A DNA stretch of 18,954 nucleotides from Promethearchaeota archaeon (GTDB taxonomy: Archaea > Asgardarchaeota > Lokiarchaeia > Sigyniarchaeales > SOKP01). The stretch lies in the NCBI GenBank assembly GCA_019057355.1, contig DXJM01000308.1, forward strand, positions 1 through 18,954. Reading direction: 5' to 3'. Of the stretch, positions 1-8,120 are shown piece by piece. The notes beneath the pieces are model-generated. The model was not told the origin of the DNA and did no database searches. It saw only the letters and a program-made list of their open reading frames with translations. Positions within the stretch are counted from its first letter, which is position 1, and every line of letters begins with the position of its first letter. The translations under genes were made by a program, and so were the position numbers.

Positions 1-163
1 AGAATATCCTCGGAATAAAATTAATTATAATATAATTCTATGTACTTTAGTATATAATTATTGCTAGAAATCCTTACGTGGCTAGTGTTAAATAGGATTT
101 TTTTGAATCGAAAAAAGATAATAAACTTTCAAAATGGAATGTATCTCTCTCTTTTAACGATTT
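1..163. other. Left-edge stretch without a recognised gene
   Basis: AT-rich sequence to the right-hand stop of the longin-like gene. A TTG-started open frame on the plus strand runs through it and on into the antisense of the next gene. It encodes a low-complexity Ile/Leu/Phe-rich peptide that looks like chance. I see no RNA gene or repeat here. Confidence 0.6.
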
Positions 164-628
164 TTATTTCCCAAATAACATTGAGGATACTTTTTCATCG
201 AGGGATTTTGTATCTGTACCTAAAATGGCATCGAGTTCCTTTTTAAATGAAAGAAATTGAGTTGTTTCATTTAGATCCCTCCCATTATAAAGTGAAATGA
301 ATCTTTTTAATACTTCTTGAAGGACAGGTAAAATTCTATTTTTTATAGATTTTTCCACTTTTTTTTCCTTATCGAGAACGGTATACGCAATGAGCATTTC
401 TTTTTCCTTTGTCCGCTTCGATAATATGAAATCTTTTTGAAAGACAAATACATATTTCTCACTTTCAAAATAATCAACAGGAGAGATTAATTTCTCAGCA
501 AACCCTAAAATACTAGAAATAAATGCACTCCTGGTTACCACGCTCGATTGCTCGCTTGATGCTTTATTATATGGTTGATAAAAGATCGGCATTCCATATA
601 ATAATAACCCTATTTCCCGAATGACCAT
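164..628 (-). CDS. Longin/roadblock-like small protein (hypothetical)
   Basis: A soluble protein of 154 residues. The order of predicted elements suits a longin-like fold. A first strand (residues 2-10, IREIGLLL) turns into a second (G12-MPIFYQ). A helix follows (about 31-47), then three strands (about 51-62, 66-71, 78-85) and two helices (about 90-115 and 124-136). The phrase LLLYGMPIFYQ, followed by a Ser/Thr-rich loop and a helix, is typical of such domains. In Asgard archaea these domains are abundant and are thought to act with small GTPases in a trafficking-like or polarity machinery. No GTPase lies next to it here. I chose the ATG at 628 because the longer frame needs a TTG two codons upstream. 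There is no signal peptide or membrane segment. The fold is inferred from pattern only, and a roadblock-like or unrelated alpha/beta protein is possible. Confidence 0.5.
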   Translation of the reverse strand: MVIREIGLLLYGMPIFYQPYNKASSEQSSVVTRSAFISSILGFAEKLISPVDYFESEKYVFVFQKDFILSKRTKEKEMLIAYTVLDKEKKVEKSIKNRILPVLQEVLKRFISLYNGRDLNETTQFLSFKKELDAILGTDTKSLDEKVSSMLFGK

Positions 629-841
629 TTTCAAAATCCTATTTATTTTTCTTTACCGTATTAGATGCAACAAAATCCTAAAAATTTCCTAAATTATACA
701 AGGTGTTTCATGTTTTTATTCTTAATGATTTCTTGGTAGTCGAGATAAATTAACAGCATAAAATTATTAAGAAAAATATGAATTAATTACTAAACATAAT
801 TTAACATCATAAATAATTGATTATATAGAAGGCTTAAATGC

Positions 842-1990
842 ATGCATGTAACTCGATCAGAAGATATTTTGATTTTATTTGGATTGACTCCTAATAATAT
901 TAAAAAGATGACTCAAGTTATTGATTTATTAGCCAAATTTATGAATCAAAAGCAATTAATGGATCCTTCTGATAGGTTTAATTTCATAGCTTTTCAGGAA
1001 ATGTCTCCGAATTATTTTAATCAATTTACCCTGGACCCTACGATGGTCATAAATGAATTGAAAAAAATAGGAAAAAAATTATCCATTGCAAACTTGGCAG
1101 GCGGTATCTTTGTTGCGATTACCTTTATCATTGAAGTTTATAAGACCATATTAAATAAGAATTATCGGTTGATCATTTTATGCGATGATGGTACTCATAA
1201 AATTCCTCCAGAATATCTCCCTGCTCTTCATGAATTAATCGATAAAGTAAAAGACATGCCTTTTTTTATAGACATTCTTCATCTCAATGGAAATGATATC
1301 GAAGAAAGTAGGAAATTGGCTAGCTTTGCCTCAAGGACAAAAGGGACTTATCATAACATCCATAAATTTAAAGATCTTGAATCGAAATTGTTGGAACTTG
1401 TTGAAAAGAAATACATAAAGATCGATCCATCATACATGAGAGTAAAACCCGCAATACAAGAGGAAAATCGTCTTTTTTATATTAAATTAGCGGATGATCC
1501 ACGTCTAGTAACCTCTCCGGAAGCTTGCGCTATCTGCTTTCAAAAAAGTAACCGTGCAGTCGTGCAATGTCCTAAATGTGAAACACTTGCCCATAAATCT
1601 TGTTGGGCTCAATGGGCTAAGACATCGAACATTGGCATTCTATTTGTCTTTAGATGCCATATTTGTTATAATTTATTAAAACTTGATGAAAATTATGTCA
1701 ATGATGTTCAATCCGGAAACATTCCCACGGAAGACCAATTGCAAGAGATAGAAAAAAGAGATATTGTAAAATACATGAAAGATTTGGAAGCAAAAAAAAA
1801 ACCAAAAATGGTTCATGTTGAAGACCCCATGGCAATCTTTTCTAAACCCCTTGAAGCCAAAGACATGTCTAAAAAACCTAAAAAGAAGAAAGAAAAATCA
1901 GGGATTAAAATCATTCTTTGTCCTATATGTAGCAACGTGACAACTAATATGAAGCAGACCTGTCCATCTTGTGGATATCGCTTATTTTAA
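842..1990 (+). CDS. vWA-like protein with C4HC3 RING/PHD-type finger and C-terminal zinc ribbon
   Basis: A 382-residue multidomain protein. Residues 1-190 resemble a von Willebrand A (Rossmann-like) domain of the Ssl1/p44 or Rpn10 kind. The first strand is ILILFG, strand RLIILCDDGT lies at 109-118, strand FFIDILHL at 141-148, and the end matches the vWA pattern of LASFASRTKGTYHNI (159-173). The metal-binding DxSxS signature is absent from the first strand (LFGLTPNN), so metal-dependent adhesion is unlikely. A cross-brace zinc domain follows, with ligands C229, C232, C243, C246, H251, C254, C272 and C275 (C4HC3 order, as in PHD and RING-variant fingers). A Lys-rich linker (345-352) leads to a two-CxxC zinc ribbon (C360, C363, C374, C377). 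The pairing of vWA and RING-like finger recalls TFIIH p44. A protein-interaction or ubiquitin-like role is an inference. The gene ends tail to tail with the dehydrogenase gene, overlapping by 9 bp. The start could lie slightly further in, since a TATA-like TTATATAG sits only 14-21 bases upstream. Confidence 0.65.
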   Translation: MHVTRSEDILILFGLTPNNIKKMTQVIDLLAKFMNQKQLMDPSDRFNFIAFQEMSPNYFNQFTLDPTMVINELKKIGKKLSIANLAGGIFVAITFIIEVYKTILNKNYRLIILCDDGTHKIPPEYLPALHELIDKVKDMPFFIDILHLNGNDIEESRKLASFASRTKGTYHNIHKFKDLESKLLELVEKKYIKIDPSYMRVKPAIQEENRLFYIKLADDPRLVTSPEACAICFQKSNRAVVQCPKCETLAHKSCWAQWAKTSNIGILFVFRCHICYNLLKLDENYVNDVQSGNIPTEDQLQEIEKRDIVKYMKDLEAKKKPKMVHVEDPMAIFSKPLEAKDMSKKPKKKKEKSGIKIILCPICSNVTTNMKQTCPSCGYRLF

Positions 1991-3340
1991 ATCGGTCCTT
2001 CCTATGGCTCGAAAGGGCAAGGCGGCATGAAACGTGTCATAATCATATATTCTCCTTCCATCTATCAAGTTGGGCGTTTTCATGTGCTTTTTAAAATCAT
2101 CTGGTGACAACGATTTAAATTCATCCCATTCTGTTATCAAGAAAGCACATTCAGAATCCTTCAAGGCAGCTTCAATTGAAGTGGCATATTCAATTTTTTT
2201 ACCCATTTCTCTTTCAGCTGTTTCATTCGCTTTTGGATCATATCCCACGATGTCTTTAATTCCTCGCTTCAATAATTCATCAACCACCCTGATGCTTGCC
2301 GCCTCCCTCATGTCATCCGTACCCGGCTTGAATGCAAGCCCCAACAAGGATATTCTTTTTCCTGCTAATGTTCCTGCAAGCTCTTCTGCAATATCAACAA
2401 CATGTATTGCTTGATCGTCGTTAATGCCAAGAACTGCTTCTAATAGCCTTGAAGTATATCCCTTGGTCTTTGCCCACGCTTTTATCGCATTAACATCTTT
2501 ATGAAAGCATGACCCTCCAAATCCTACTCCCGCTCCCAAGAATCTACTATTAATTCGATAATCTAAGCCAACTCCTTTCATTACTTGAACGATATCTACA
2601 TTAGGAACCAGTTCTGCAAAATTAGCAAATTCATTTGCATAACTTATTTTTGTAGAGAGAAGACTATTGTTTCCATATTTCACTAATTCCGCACTTTCAA
2701 GATTCATTCGCATTATGGGACAATTTTTTAGATGCTCTCCGTAGAAATATTCATAAAACTCCTGGAGCATCGAACCACTTTTTTCATCGAATTCCCCTAT
2801 TATAATCCTGTCCGGATTGAATGTATCTTCAATAGATCGTCCTTCCGCTAAAAACTCCGGTTGCATGCACAATCCAAAATCTTTCCCAGGAATTTTTCCT
2901 GAAATCTCAGTGATTAATCTCCCAACTAAGTTCCTTGAAGTTCCCGGTACAACCGTAGACCTAACAACGACTAAATGGTATTTATCTTTATTCTTTAAGG
3001 CCATACCGATTTCTTTTGCAGTGGTTTCAATAAAACTAAGATCAATGCTTTTATCAGCTCGCATTGGAGTTCCTTGAGTTATCATTGAAATATCGGTTGC
3101 CGCTATTGCATCTATTGAACCTGTTAAGCATTGAAGCATGCCTTGATTTTTAGCTTTTATCTCATCGAGGATTTCTTGCAAGTTTGCCTCGAAAAATGGA
3201 GCTATTCCATCATTGATCAATTTTGCTTTCTTCTCGTCATGAGTTGATGCTATTACTTTTATCTCTTTTTGAGCAAAACAAGCAGCGCTACACAATCCAA
3301 TAAATCCCGTTCCTAATATTGAGACACTATATTTATACAT
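1982..3340 (-). CDS. ugd: UDP-glucose/UDP-sugar 6-dehydrogenase
   Basis: Cytosolic NAD-dependent enzyme of 452 residues. It oxidises C6 of a UDP-sugar (usually UDP-glucose to UDP-glucuronate) in two steps for surface polysaccharide or glycan synthesis. The N-terminal Rossmann domain has GTGFIG at 10-15. The family motifs VPGTS (131-135), PEFLAEG (161-167), the lysine of LVKYGNN (about 221) and KPGTDDMREA (338-347) are all present. The catalytic cysteine is C278 in GFGGSCFHKD. The common form is GFGGSCFPKD, so His replaces Pro here. Length and domain order are normal for the family. UDP-N-acetylated sugars are possible alternative substrates, because UDP-ManNAc and UDP-GlcNAc dehydrogenases share the architecture. 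The gene stands alone, with no glycosyltransferases nearby. A TATA-like element lies 26-34 bases upstream of the ATG, suggesting a very short leader. Confidence 0.92.
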   Translation of the reverse strand: MYKYSVSILGTGFIGLCSAACFAQKEIKVIASTHDEKKAKLINDGIAPFFEANLQEILDEIKAKNQGMLQCLTGSIDAIAATDISMITQGTPMRADKSIDLSFIETTAKEIGMALKNKDKYHLVVVRSTVVPGTSRNLVGRLITEISGKIPGKDFGLCMQPEFLAEGRSIEDTFNPDRIIIGEFDEKSGSMLQEFYEYFYGEHLKNCPIMRMNLESAELVKYGNNSLLSTKISYANEFANFAELVPNVDIVQVMKGVGLDYRINSRFLGAGVGFGGSCFHKDVNAIKAWAKTKGYTSRLLEAVLGINDDQAIHVVDIAEELAGTLAGKRISLLGLAFKPGTDDMREAASIRVVDELLKRGIKDIVGYDPKANETAEREMGKKIEYATSIEAALKDSECAFLITEWDEFKSLSPDDFKKHMKTPNLIDGRRIYDYDTFHAALPFRAIGRTDLK

Positions 3341-3365
3341 TTTTAGATCGCTATCATGTTATTGT

Positions 3366-3374
3366 TATACTATA
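3366..3374 (-). promoter_or_regulatory. TATA-like box of the UDP-sugar dehydrogenase gene
   Basis: Read on the minus strand this is TATAGTATA, ending 26 bases before the ATG at 3340. That spacing fits an archaeal promoter with a leader of a few bases. Confidence 0.4.
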
Positions 3375-3431
3375 ATTGAATTTAGGATTCTTAATTAATC
3401 TAATAGATTAAAAAATGAGAAAACATAAAAT

Positions 3432-3451
3432 AAAAAAATTAAAGAAAAAAA
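3432..3451 (-). terminator. Poly-T terminator after hdrA
   Basis: Two T-rich runs (7 T each on the minus strand, interrupted by a short AT segment) start about 20 bases after the hdrA stop. Archaeal transcription commonly ends at such U-tracts without a hairpin. Confidence 0.4.
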
Positions 3452-3469
3452 GTGCTATTATTTGAAGAA

Positions 3470-5464
3470 CTATTGCTTTAGCGCCCAATTTATGATTTCA
3501 TTCAATTGGAAATTAGCGAAATGGTTCTGAACCAGTGCCTGGGAAGGACATGCCGAAACACATGTTCCACATCCCTTACATAACACGGGATTGACAACAG
3601 CAATATTCTTAAATTCATCAAAGTCAATAGCACCGAAAGGACATAAACTTTGGCAAGACCTGCATCCCGAGCATTGATGTTCAATTACAACTGAATAATA
3701 CGGTTCGATTTCAACTTCTCCTTTCGCCATTAATGTCGCAGCACTTGAGGCAGCCCCCTTCGCTTGTGAAACGGTATCGGGGATGTCTTTAGGACCTTGG
3801 GCAACTCCAGCAACAAAAATACCATTCGTGAGGGTATCAACAGGTTTTAATTTGGGATGAGCTTCCATGAAGAATCCATCGGAAGATCTCTGCACGCTCA
3901 AGAGAGAAGAAATCTTATCTGCATCTTCTTTTGCTTCCAATCCTGTCGAGAGCACAAACATCTCAACTTTCACTTCTATTGGTGTTTGAAGCAGAGTATC
4001 TTCTGCTCTGATAATAATATCATGATTTTCATCTTCGGTTATTTCAGCAATTCTCCCCCTTACATAGGTAATTCCATATTCTCGAGCGGCTGATTCATAA
4101 AATTCTTCATATCCTTTTCCAAAAGCCCTTATATCCATGTAGAATATATAGATCTCTGCTTCAGGATGCTTTTCTTTATATTGTCGCGCTTGTTTTGTCG
4201 CATACATGCAGCATACTCTAGAACAATATTGATTGCCCCCGTCTCTGAAATTCCTGCTTCCTACACATTGAAGAAATGCAATACTGTGAGGAGCTTTTAA
4301 GTCAGAAGGTCGGGCGGGTTTTCCTTCTAATGGGCCTGTAGAACTCAATAATCTTTCCATTTGGAGTCCATTTATAACGTTTGGATATCTCCCGAATCCA
4401 TATTGCTTTAATTCTGTTGCATCATATAAATCCCAGCCTGTTGCGATGATGATCGTCCCTACTTTTACTTTAACATATTCAGGTTTGTCATCATAATTAA
4501 TTGCTCCTGGTTCACATATATCAGTTCGCGCACAAAGCCCGCATTGAATGCATTTATTCATATCAATGGTATATTTTCCTGGAACAGCTTGAGGAAAGGG
4601 AATATAGATGGCTTTTCGAGTAGCTAATCCTAAATCAAATTCATTTCCGCAGGTCACGGGGCAGATATCTACACATGCACCACATCCCGTACACGTTTCT
4701 TGATTGACATAATGTGGCTTGTGCATTATAGTAACATTGAAATTGCCGACATACCCGCTCACATCTACAACTTCAGAATAGGAGTGGATTTCTATGTTTT
4801 TTTCTCTTGCAACATCAACCATTCTGGGTGTAAGGATGCAAGCACTGCAGTCCATGGTCGGAAAGGTTTTATCAAGTTGAGCCATATGTCCACCAATGGT
4901 GGGCGTCCTTTCAACTAAATGGACTTGGTATCCTTCAGCACCCAAATCTAACGCTGCGTTCATTCCAGCAATTCCTGCACCTATGATTAAACACGATGGT
5001 TCTACATTAACTTTCTGGACTTCTAATGGTAATAATTTTCGAGCTTTTGCTACAGCCATTTTGATATGATCCTTTGCTATCTCGTATGCCCCCTCGTGAT
5101 CCCTCATGTTGACCCAGGTTGCGTGTTCTCTAATATTAGCTTGTTCAAACAAGAATTGGTTCAATCCTGCCTCCTTACAGACCAATCTAAAGGTTGGTTC
5201 ATGCATTCTTGGGGAACAAGCAGCCACCACCACTCGATTTATTAATCCATCTTCAATATCTTTTTTAATAATTTCTTGACCATTATCAGAACAAAAGAAT
5301 TTATATTCTCGTCCAACAACTACGTTCGGTAGAGTTTTAGCATATTCTACTAAATCAGGAACGGATACAACGCCTCCGATGTTAATTCCACAATGGCAAA
5401 CATATACTCCGATTCTTGGAACTTCCCTACCCGTAATTTTGATTTCATTTTTTGCTTCAGTCAT
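3470..5464 (-). CDS. hdrA: Heterodisulfide reductase subunit A (HdrA-like, FAD and FeS)
   Basis: The flavin-containing subunit of heterodisulfide reductase, where electrons are bifurcated or transferred through a series of FeS clusters in the cytoplasm. It has 664 residues, normal for full-length HdrA. An N-terminal domain carries CHCG (C23, C25) and the AACSPRMHEPTF motif. The FAD site GAGIAG is at 162-167, followed by ERTPTIGGHMAQLDKTFP. Two inner ferredoxin motifs have C258/C261/C264/C268 and C305/C308/C311/C317. A Cys-rich stretch LQCVGSRN with YCSRVCCMYA lies at 399-421. Two C-terminal 4Fe-4S motifs have C598/C601/C604/C608 and C629/C632/C635/C639. The strong Shine-Dalgarno GGGAGGAG lies 9 bases before the ATG, inside the 20-bp gap after hdrB. 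No MvhD or FrhB domain is fused. The physiological disulfide or other acceptor is unknown. In an Asgard archaeon it need not be CoM-S-S-CoB. Confidence 0.93.
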   Translation of the reverse strand: MTEAKNEIKITGREVPRIGVYVCHCGINIGGVVSVPDLVEYAKTLPNVVVGREYKFFCSDNGQEIIKKDIEDGLINRVVVAACSPRMHEPTFRLVCKEAGLNQFLFEQANIREHATWVNMRDHEGAYEIAKDHIKMAVAKARKLLPLEVQKVNVEPSCLIIGAGIAGMNAALDLGAEGYQVHLVERTPTIGGHMAQLDKTFPTMDCSACILTPRMVDVAREKNIEIHSYSEVVDVSGYVGNFNVTIMHKPHYVNQETCTGCGACVDICPVTCGNEFDLGLATRKAIYIPFPQAVPGKYTIDMNKCIQCGLCARTDICEPGAINYDDKPEYVKVKVGTIIIATGWDLYDATELKQYGFGRYPNVINGLQMERLLSSTGPLEGKPARPSDLKAPHSIAFLQCVGSRNFRDGGNQYCSRVCCMYATKQARQYKEKHPEAEIYIFYMDIRAFGKGYEEFYESAAREYGITYVRGRIAEITEDENHDIIIRAEDTLLQTPIEVKVEMFVLSTGLEAKEDADKISSLLSVQRSSDGFFMEAHPKLKPVDTLTNGIFVAGVAQGPKDIPDTVSQAKGAASSAATLMAKGEVEIEPYYSVVIEHQCSGCRSCQSLCPFGAIDFDEFKNIAVVNPVLCKGCGTCVSACPSQALVQNHFANFQLNEIINWALKQ

Positions 5465-5473
5465 TTAATTTTT

Positions 5474-5481
5474 CTCCTCCC
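5474..5481 (-). promoter_or_regulatory. Ribosome binding site of hdrA
   Basis: GGGAGGAG on the minus strand, 9 bases before the ATG at 5464. It supports translation of hdrA as an internal gene of the hdrCBA transcript. Confidence 0.7.
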
Positions 5482-5484
5482 ATT

Positions 5485-6435
5485 CTAAATTAATTGTTCT
5501 TTCACTATTTCCATAAACGGATCGATCGAAATAAAAGGCGGCACGCCAGCAAGGTTATGGTTTTTTATAAGTCCTAATTTATTGGGATCAATACCAAAAG
5601 ACAAGCCTAAAAGCTGTGTCAAGTAAATCACAGGTGTTTTAAATGGTTCTCCAATCATATTTTTATATACACCATTGGCTTCCATTTGTCCTAAATCTAA
5701 TTGCAAATGACAGAATGGACATACATCTATAATAATATCTGCCCCTGCTTCTCGAATGTTAGCCAATTTTTCTCGAGTAAAATCTGCTGATACTTCCTTT
5801 ACAGCTGTTCTCACTGCACCACCTGCCCCACAACACATGAATTTATCTTGATAATTTATGCTTTTAGCACCTGTTAATTCAACAATTTCATCAAGAAAAG
5901 TTGGATTTTCATATTCACCATCCCAAGGACGTTTATCACTTGGTTTTAAGATATGACATCCATAATGCACGGCTACCTTGAGATCTTTGAATTTATGTTT
6001 AACGTGATCTCTCAAATATTCTATTCCCATATCTAAATATAATGCTTGAACGACATGTTTTGGTTCTAAATTTCCTTTATATTTCCGTCCAATTTTAGCC
6101 AAATGTTCATTAACCATTTTTTTTAAATGAGGCTCGTGTTCCATTTCAAACCATGCGTCTCTTAACGTACCATAACATCCATTACATCCGGTAAGAGGGC
6201 TAACGCCTAATTCTTCTGCAATTGATATATTTCTAGCAGCAATTATGAGCCACGATGGGATGTGAAATGCTCTAAATACTCCCGGAGCTGGACAACAAGC
6301 AGCGCCTTCTAATTCCAATAATTCTGCTCCCAAATGATCAAAGACGGCTCGTATTGAAGATTCAATCATGGGATACCGGTTTGGAGCAACGCATCCCAAA
6401 AAAAATCCATATCTCCATTGATTTTCTTGGTTCAT
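5485..6435 (-). CDS. hdrB: Heterodisulfide reductase subunit B (HdrB, two CCG domains)
   Basis: The catalytic subunit that in methanogens carries non-cubane [4Fe-4S] clusters and splits the heterodisulfide. Two cysteine-rich CCG domains are visible. The first has C15, C47-C48, C84 and C87 (FFLGC, AACCPAPG, GCNGC). The second has C160, C201-C202, C239 and C242 (HYGC, FMCCGAGG, CPFC). All ligand cysteines are intact, so the protein should be functional. Its 316 residues are near the usual length, with a slightly longer C-terminus after GIDPNKLG. Its ATG overlaps the stop of hdrC by 4 bases (ATGA), a sign of translational coupling, and GAAGGAGGAA lies 5 bases upstream. Real substrate unknown. 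Roles with other disulfides or in flavin-based bifurcation are possible. Confidence 0.93.
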   Translation of the reverse strand: MNQENQWRYGFFLGCVAPNRYPMIESSIRAVFDHLGAELLELEGAACCPAPGVFRAFHIPSWLIIAARNISIAEELGVSPLTGCNGCYGTLRDAWFEMEHEPHLKKMVNEHLAKIGRKYKGNLEPKHVVQALYLDMGIEYLRDHVKHKFKDLKVAVHYGCHILKPSDKRPWDGEYENPTFLDEIVELTGAKSINYQDKFMCCGAGGAVRTAVKEVSADFTREKLANIREAGADIIIDVCPFCHLQLDLGQMEANGVYKNMIGEPFKTPVIYLTQLLGLSFGIDPNKLGLIKNHNLAGVPPFISIDPFMEIVKEQLI

Positions 6436-7037
6436 TTTACTTCCTCCTTCTTTTCTTCTTTTTTAGCTCTCTCTCCTTTTAATTTTGCGGCATTTTCCAT
6501 TAATTCGGTAAATCCTACAGATTTTAATAATTCTTGAACTTCCTTTACTGCTTCTGGGTGAGTATGCACTGTAGGGGGTAAGGGTGGCAAACCATAAGAC
6601 TCGCGCAAGTCTTGCCATTTTTTATTAGCTTCTCCATTTGCAGGGACACCATGTCCTGTAACATAAAAAATATCATTGGCTAAACTGAAATGAGGATCTA
6701 ATATGTATCCCTCTTCTACTGCGATGTTTCGTAGTTTTATGATCATGTCTGTAACGGGTATGTTTCTTGGACATCTCTCATAGCAATAATAACACGTGCT
6801 ACAGAGCCAGATATCAATATCTGAAAGGACCGATTCATCACCTGTAAGAGCCCTTCTTATTGCCGATCGAGTTCGATATGCAGTTCTCCTGCCACTTGGG
6901 CATCCTCCCGTGCAAGTCCCGCAATTAATACAGGAGCGCATTACCTCCAAGCCCGCATCCACGAATTTCTGAGCAATTCTTGAATTTATTCCTTTATTAA
7001 CATTTCTTTTAATATATTTTTCTACATTATCACTCAT
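6432..7037 (-). CDS. hdrC: Heterodisulfide reductase subunit C (HdrC, 2x[4Fe-4S])
   Basis: The small electron-transfer subunit linking HdrA and HdrB. It has two classical 4Fe-4S motifs. One is C36/C39/C42/C46 (CINCGTCTGGCPSGR). The other is C79/C82/C85/C89 (CSTCYYCYERCPRNIPV). The remaining sequence is the helical HdrC type with no transmembrane segment, so this is the soluble HdrABC kind and not membrane-bound HdrDE. The tail (about 187-201) is rich in Lys and Glu. First gene of the operon, followed by hdrB with a 4-bp overlap. The ATG at 7037 has no clear Shine-Dalgarno, unlike hdrB and hdrA, which fits the first gene of an archaeal transcript with a short leader. Confidence 0.92.
   Translation of the reverse strand: MSDNVEKYIKRNVNKGINSRIAQKFVDAGLEVMRSCINCGTCTGGCPSGRRTAYRTRSAIRRALTGDESVLSDIDIWLCSTCYYCYERCPRNIPVTDMIIKLRNIAVEEGYILDPHFSLANDIFYVTGHGVPANGEANKKWQDLRESYGLPPLPPTVHTHPEAVKEVQELLKSVGFTELMENAAKLKGERAKKEEKKEEVK
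6441..6450 (-). promoter_or_regulatory. Ribosome binding site of hdrB
   Basis: GAAGGAGGAA on the minus strand, within the end of hdrC and 5 bases before the hdrB ATG. It fixes the hdrB start and fits coupled translation. Confidence 0.65.
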
Positions 7038-7232
7038 ATTAATTCATTTCATTTTTTTAGTTATTACCCTATTTTCTGGCAGTTTTAATGAAAAGTTATT
7101 TCTTAACTTTTTTGTTTGATCAAACATTAAAATGATAATCTTATGGTGTAAAATTGTAAAACTAATAAAAAATTTGTTAAAAATTTTAAAAACTTTCTTT
7201 TCTCTTTTAATTAATTTTTATTGATTTGTATT

Positions 7233-7240
7233 ATATAAAA
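7233..7240 (+). promoter_or_regulatory. Orphan plus-strand TATA box
   Basis: TATATAAA, which would start transcription near 7260 to the right. The only thing downstream on that strand is the broken coding region, so it may be the promoter of the former gene or of an unrecognised RNA. Confidence 0.3.
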
Positions 7241-7416
7241 GCTCCTAATAAAAGAGATGTCTTGAAAATCTAAGGTCAATTATTATGTTTTTTTGTGAGA
7301 TCTAATCGCAATCCTTTACTGCTAGAATTTCCTGATCTAAATAAGTAATTTTATAGTCCAACTTTGGGAGGAAAGAAGAGTGATACCTTTAAAAAAAATA
7401 ATAATTCAAACTATGC

Positions 7417-7952
7417 ATGTTTGGACGTGAAACATTAATTTCACGAAACGATGAACCTATTGAGGTATTATCAAGATGTATTATCAGGTATTATGGTGAT
7501 GTTATCCCAAAAAAAGTGGCTTTCTTTGGTTTAATCTTATTGTAAACAAATTTGAAAATGGATGCATTTAGTCATGGAATTATTGTTGTGAATGGGACGT
7601 TCTATTGCACTTTTTAATTTCAAAAATTAAACAATAAAGTGATAAAAAAGGATGATAATCGATACAAAACCAAAAAAGAATTATGAAGTTAAACCTAAAC
7701 CAGGACAAAAAAAAGAACATTAAGAAAGAAAAGAAAATGAAAAAAGAGCCGAATGTATAAAAATTTATGTCACGAAATCAGAAAAGAATAAGATTAAACT
7801 TTATGCAAAAAACTCAAAACCTAAAAAAATTTGCTCTGAAAAATTATGAAAATGTTAGAAAAAAATCTTTTCTTGATGTCTCATATTATCGTTCACTTGC
7901 CTTTCCTGTTTATTATCAACTCGAAACTATCGTCAACTCGAATCCTCTATAA
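7417..7952 (+). pseudogene. Possible frameshifted gene remnant
   Basis: Three neighbouring stretches on the plus strand look protein-coding but lie in different frames. At 7417-7545 a frame reads GRETLISRNDEPIEVLSR, then IIRYYGDVIPKKVAFFG, with balanced composition unlike chance AT-rich translation. At 7724-7849 another frame holds ECIKIYVTKSEKNKIKLY and KPKKICSEKL. From 7847 the third frame continues with YENVRKKSFLDVSYYRS to a stop at 7952. Joined, they would give a basic, Lys-rich protein. The breaks lie near A-runs where single-base indels are common. I do not recognise the family. A transposase or other mobile gene is one possibility. It could also be unrelated open stretches in A-rich DNA. 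Confidence 0.3.
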
Positions 7953-8109
7953 GAATTCAAATTATTCCTCTAATGTCCATTTTAAAAGAATCTCAGAAAT
8001 ATAAATATCTTCCTGAAGAGAATTTAAATAATGAATATATTTCTCTCTACTTTTGATAATTCTTTTTTTATAATAGAAAAAAAATTATGGAAAAAGTGAA
8101 AATTAAATT

Positions 8110-8116
8110 AAAAAAA
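8110..8116 (-). terminator. Poly-T terminator after radA
   Basis: Seven T on the minus strand, 4 bases beyond the radA stop codon, in a wider T-rich tract. Consistent with archaeal U-tract termination. Confidence 0.35.
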
Positions 8117-8120
8117 GAAA

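Larger units (their letters stand above)
7038..8120. other. Long AT-rich interval between hdrC and radA
   Basis: About 1.1 kb with no intact gene that I can support. The hdrC promoter must lie at its left end. A good plus-strand TATA box (TATATAAA, 7233-7240) points rightward. A Shine-Dalgarno-like GGGAGGA (7366-7372) precedes a short frame that stops at once. From about 7417 to 7952 there are coding-like pieces in several frames, listed separately as a possible pseudogene. The radA terminator T-run is at the right end. Confidence 0.6.

Noticed and set aside
61..246. 61-residue plus-strand open frame at the left edge
   Set aside because: It begins with TTG, is Ile/Leu/Phe-rich from AT-rich DNA, and overlaps the antisense of the longin-like gene. 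No ribosome site precedes it.
2070..2414. 114-residue plus-strand open frame inside the UDP-sugar dehydrogenase gene
   Set aside because: It lies wholly antisense to a well-conserved gene and its composition is a shadow of that gene's codons.
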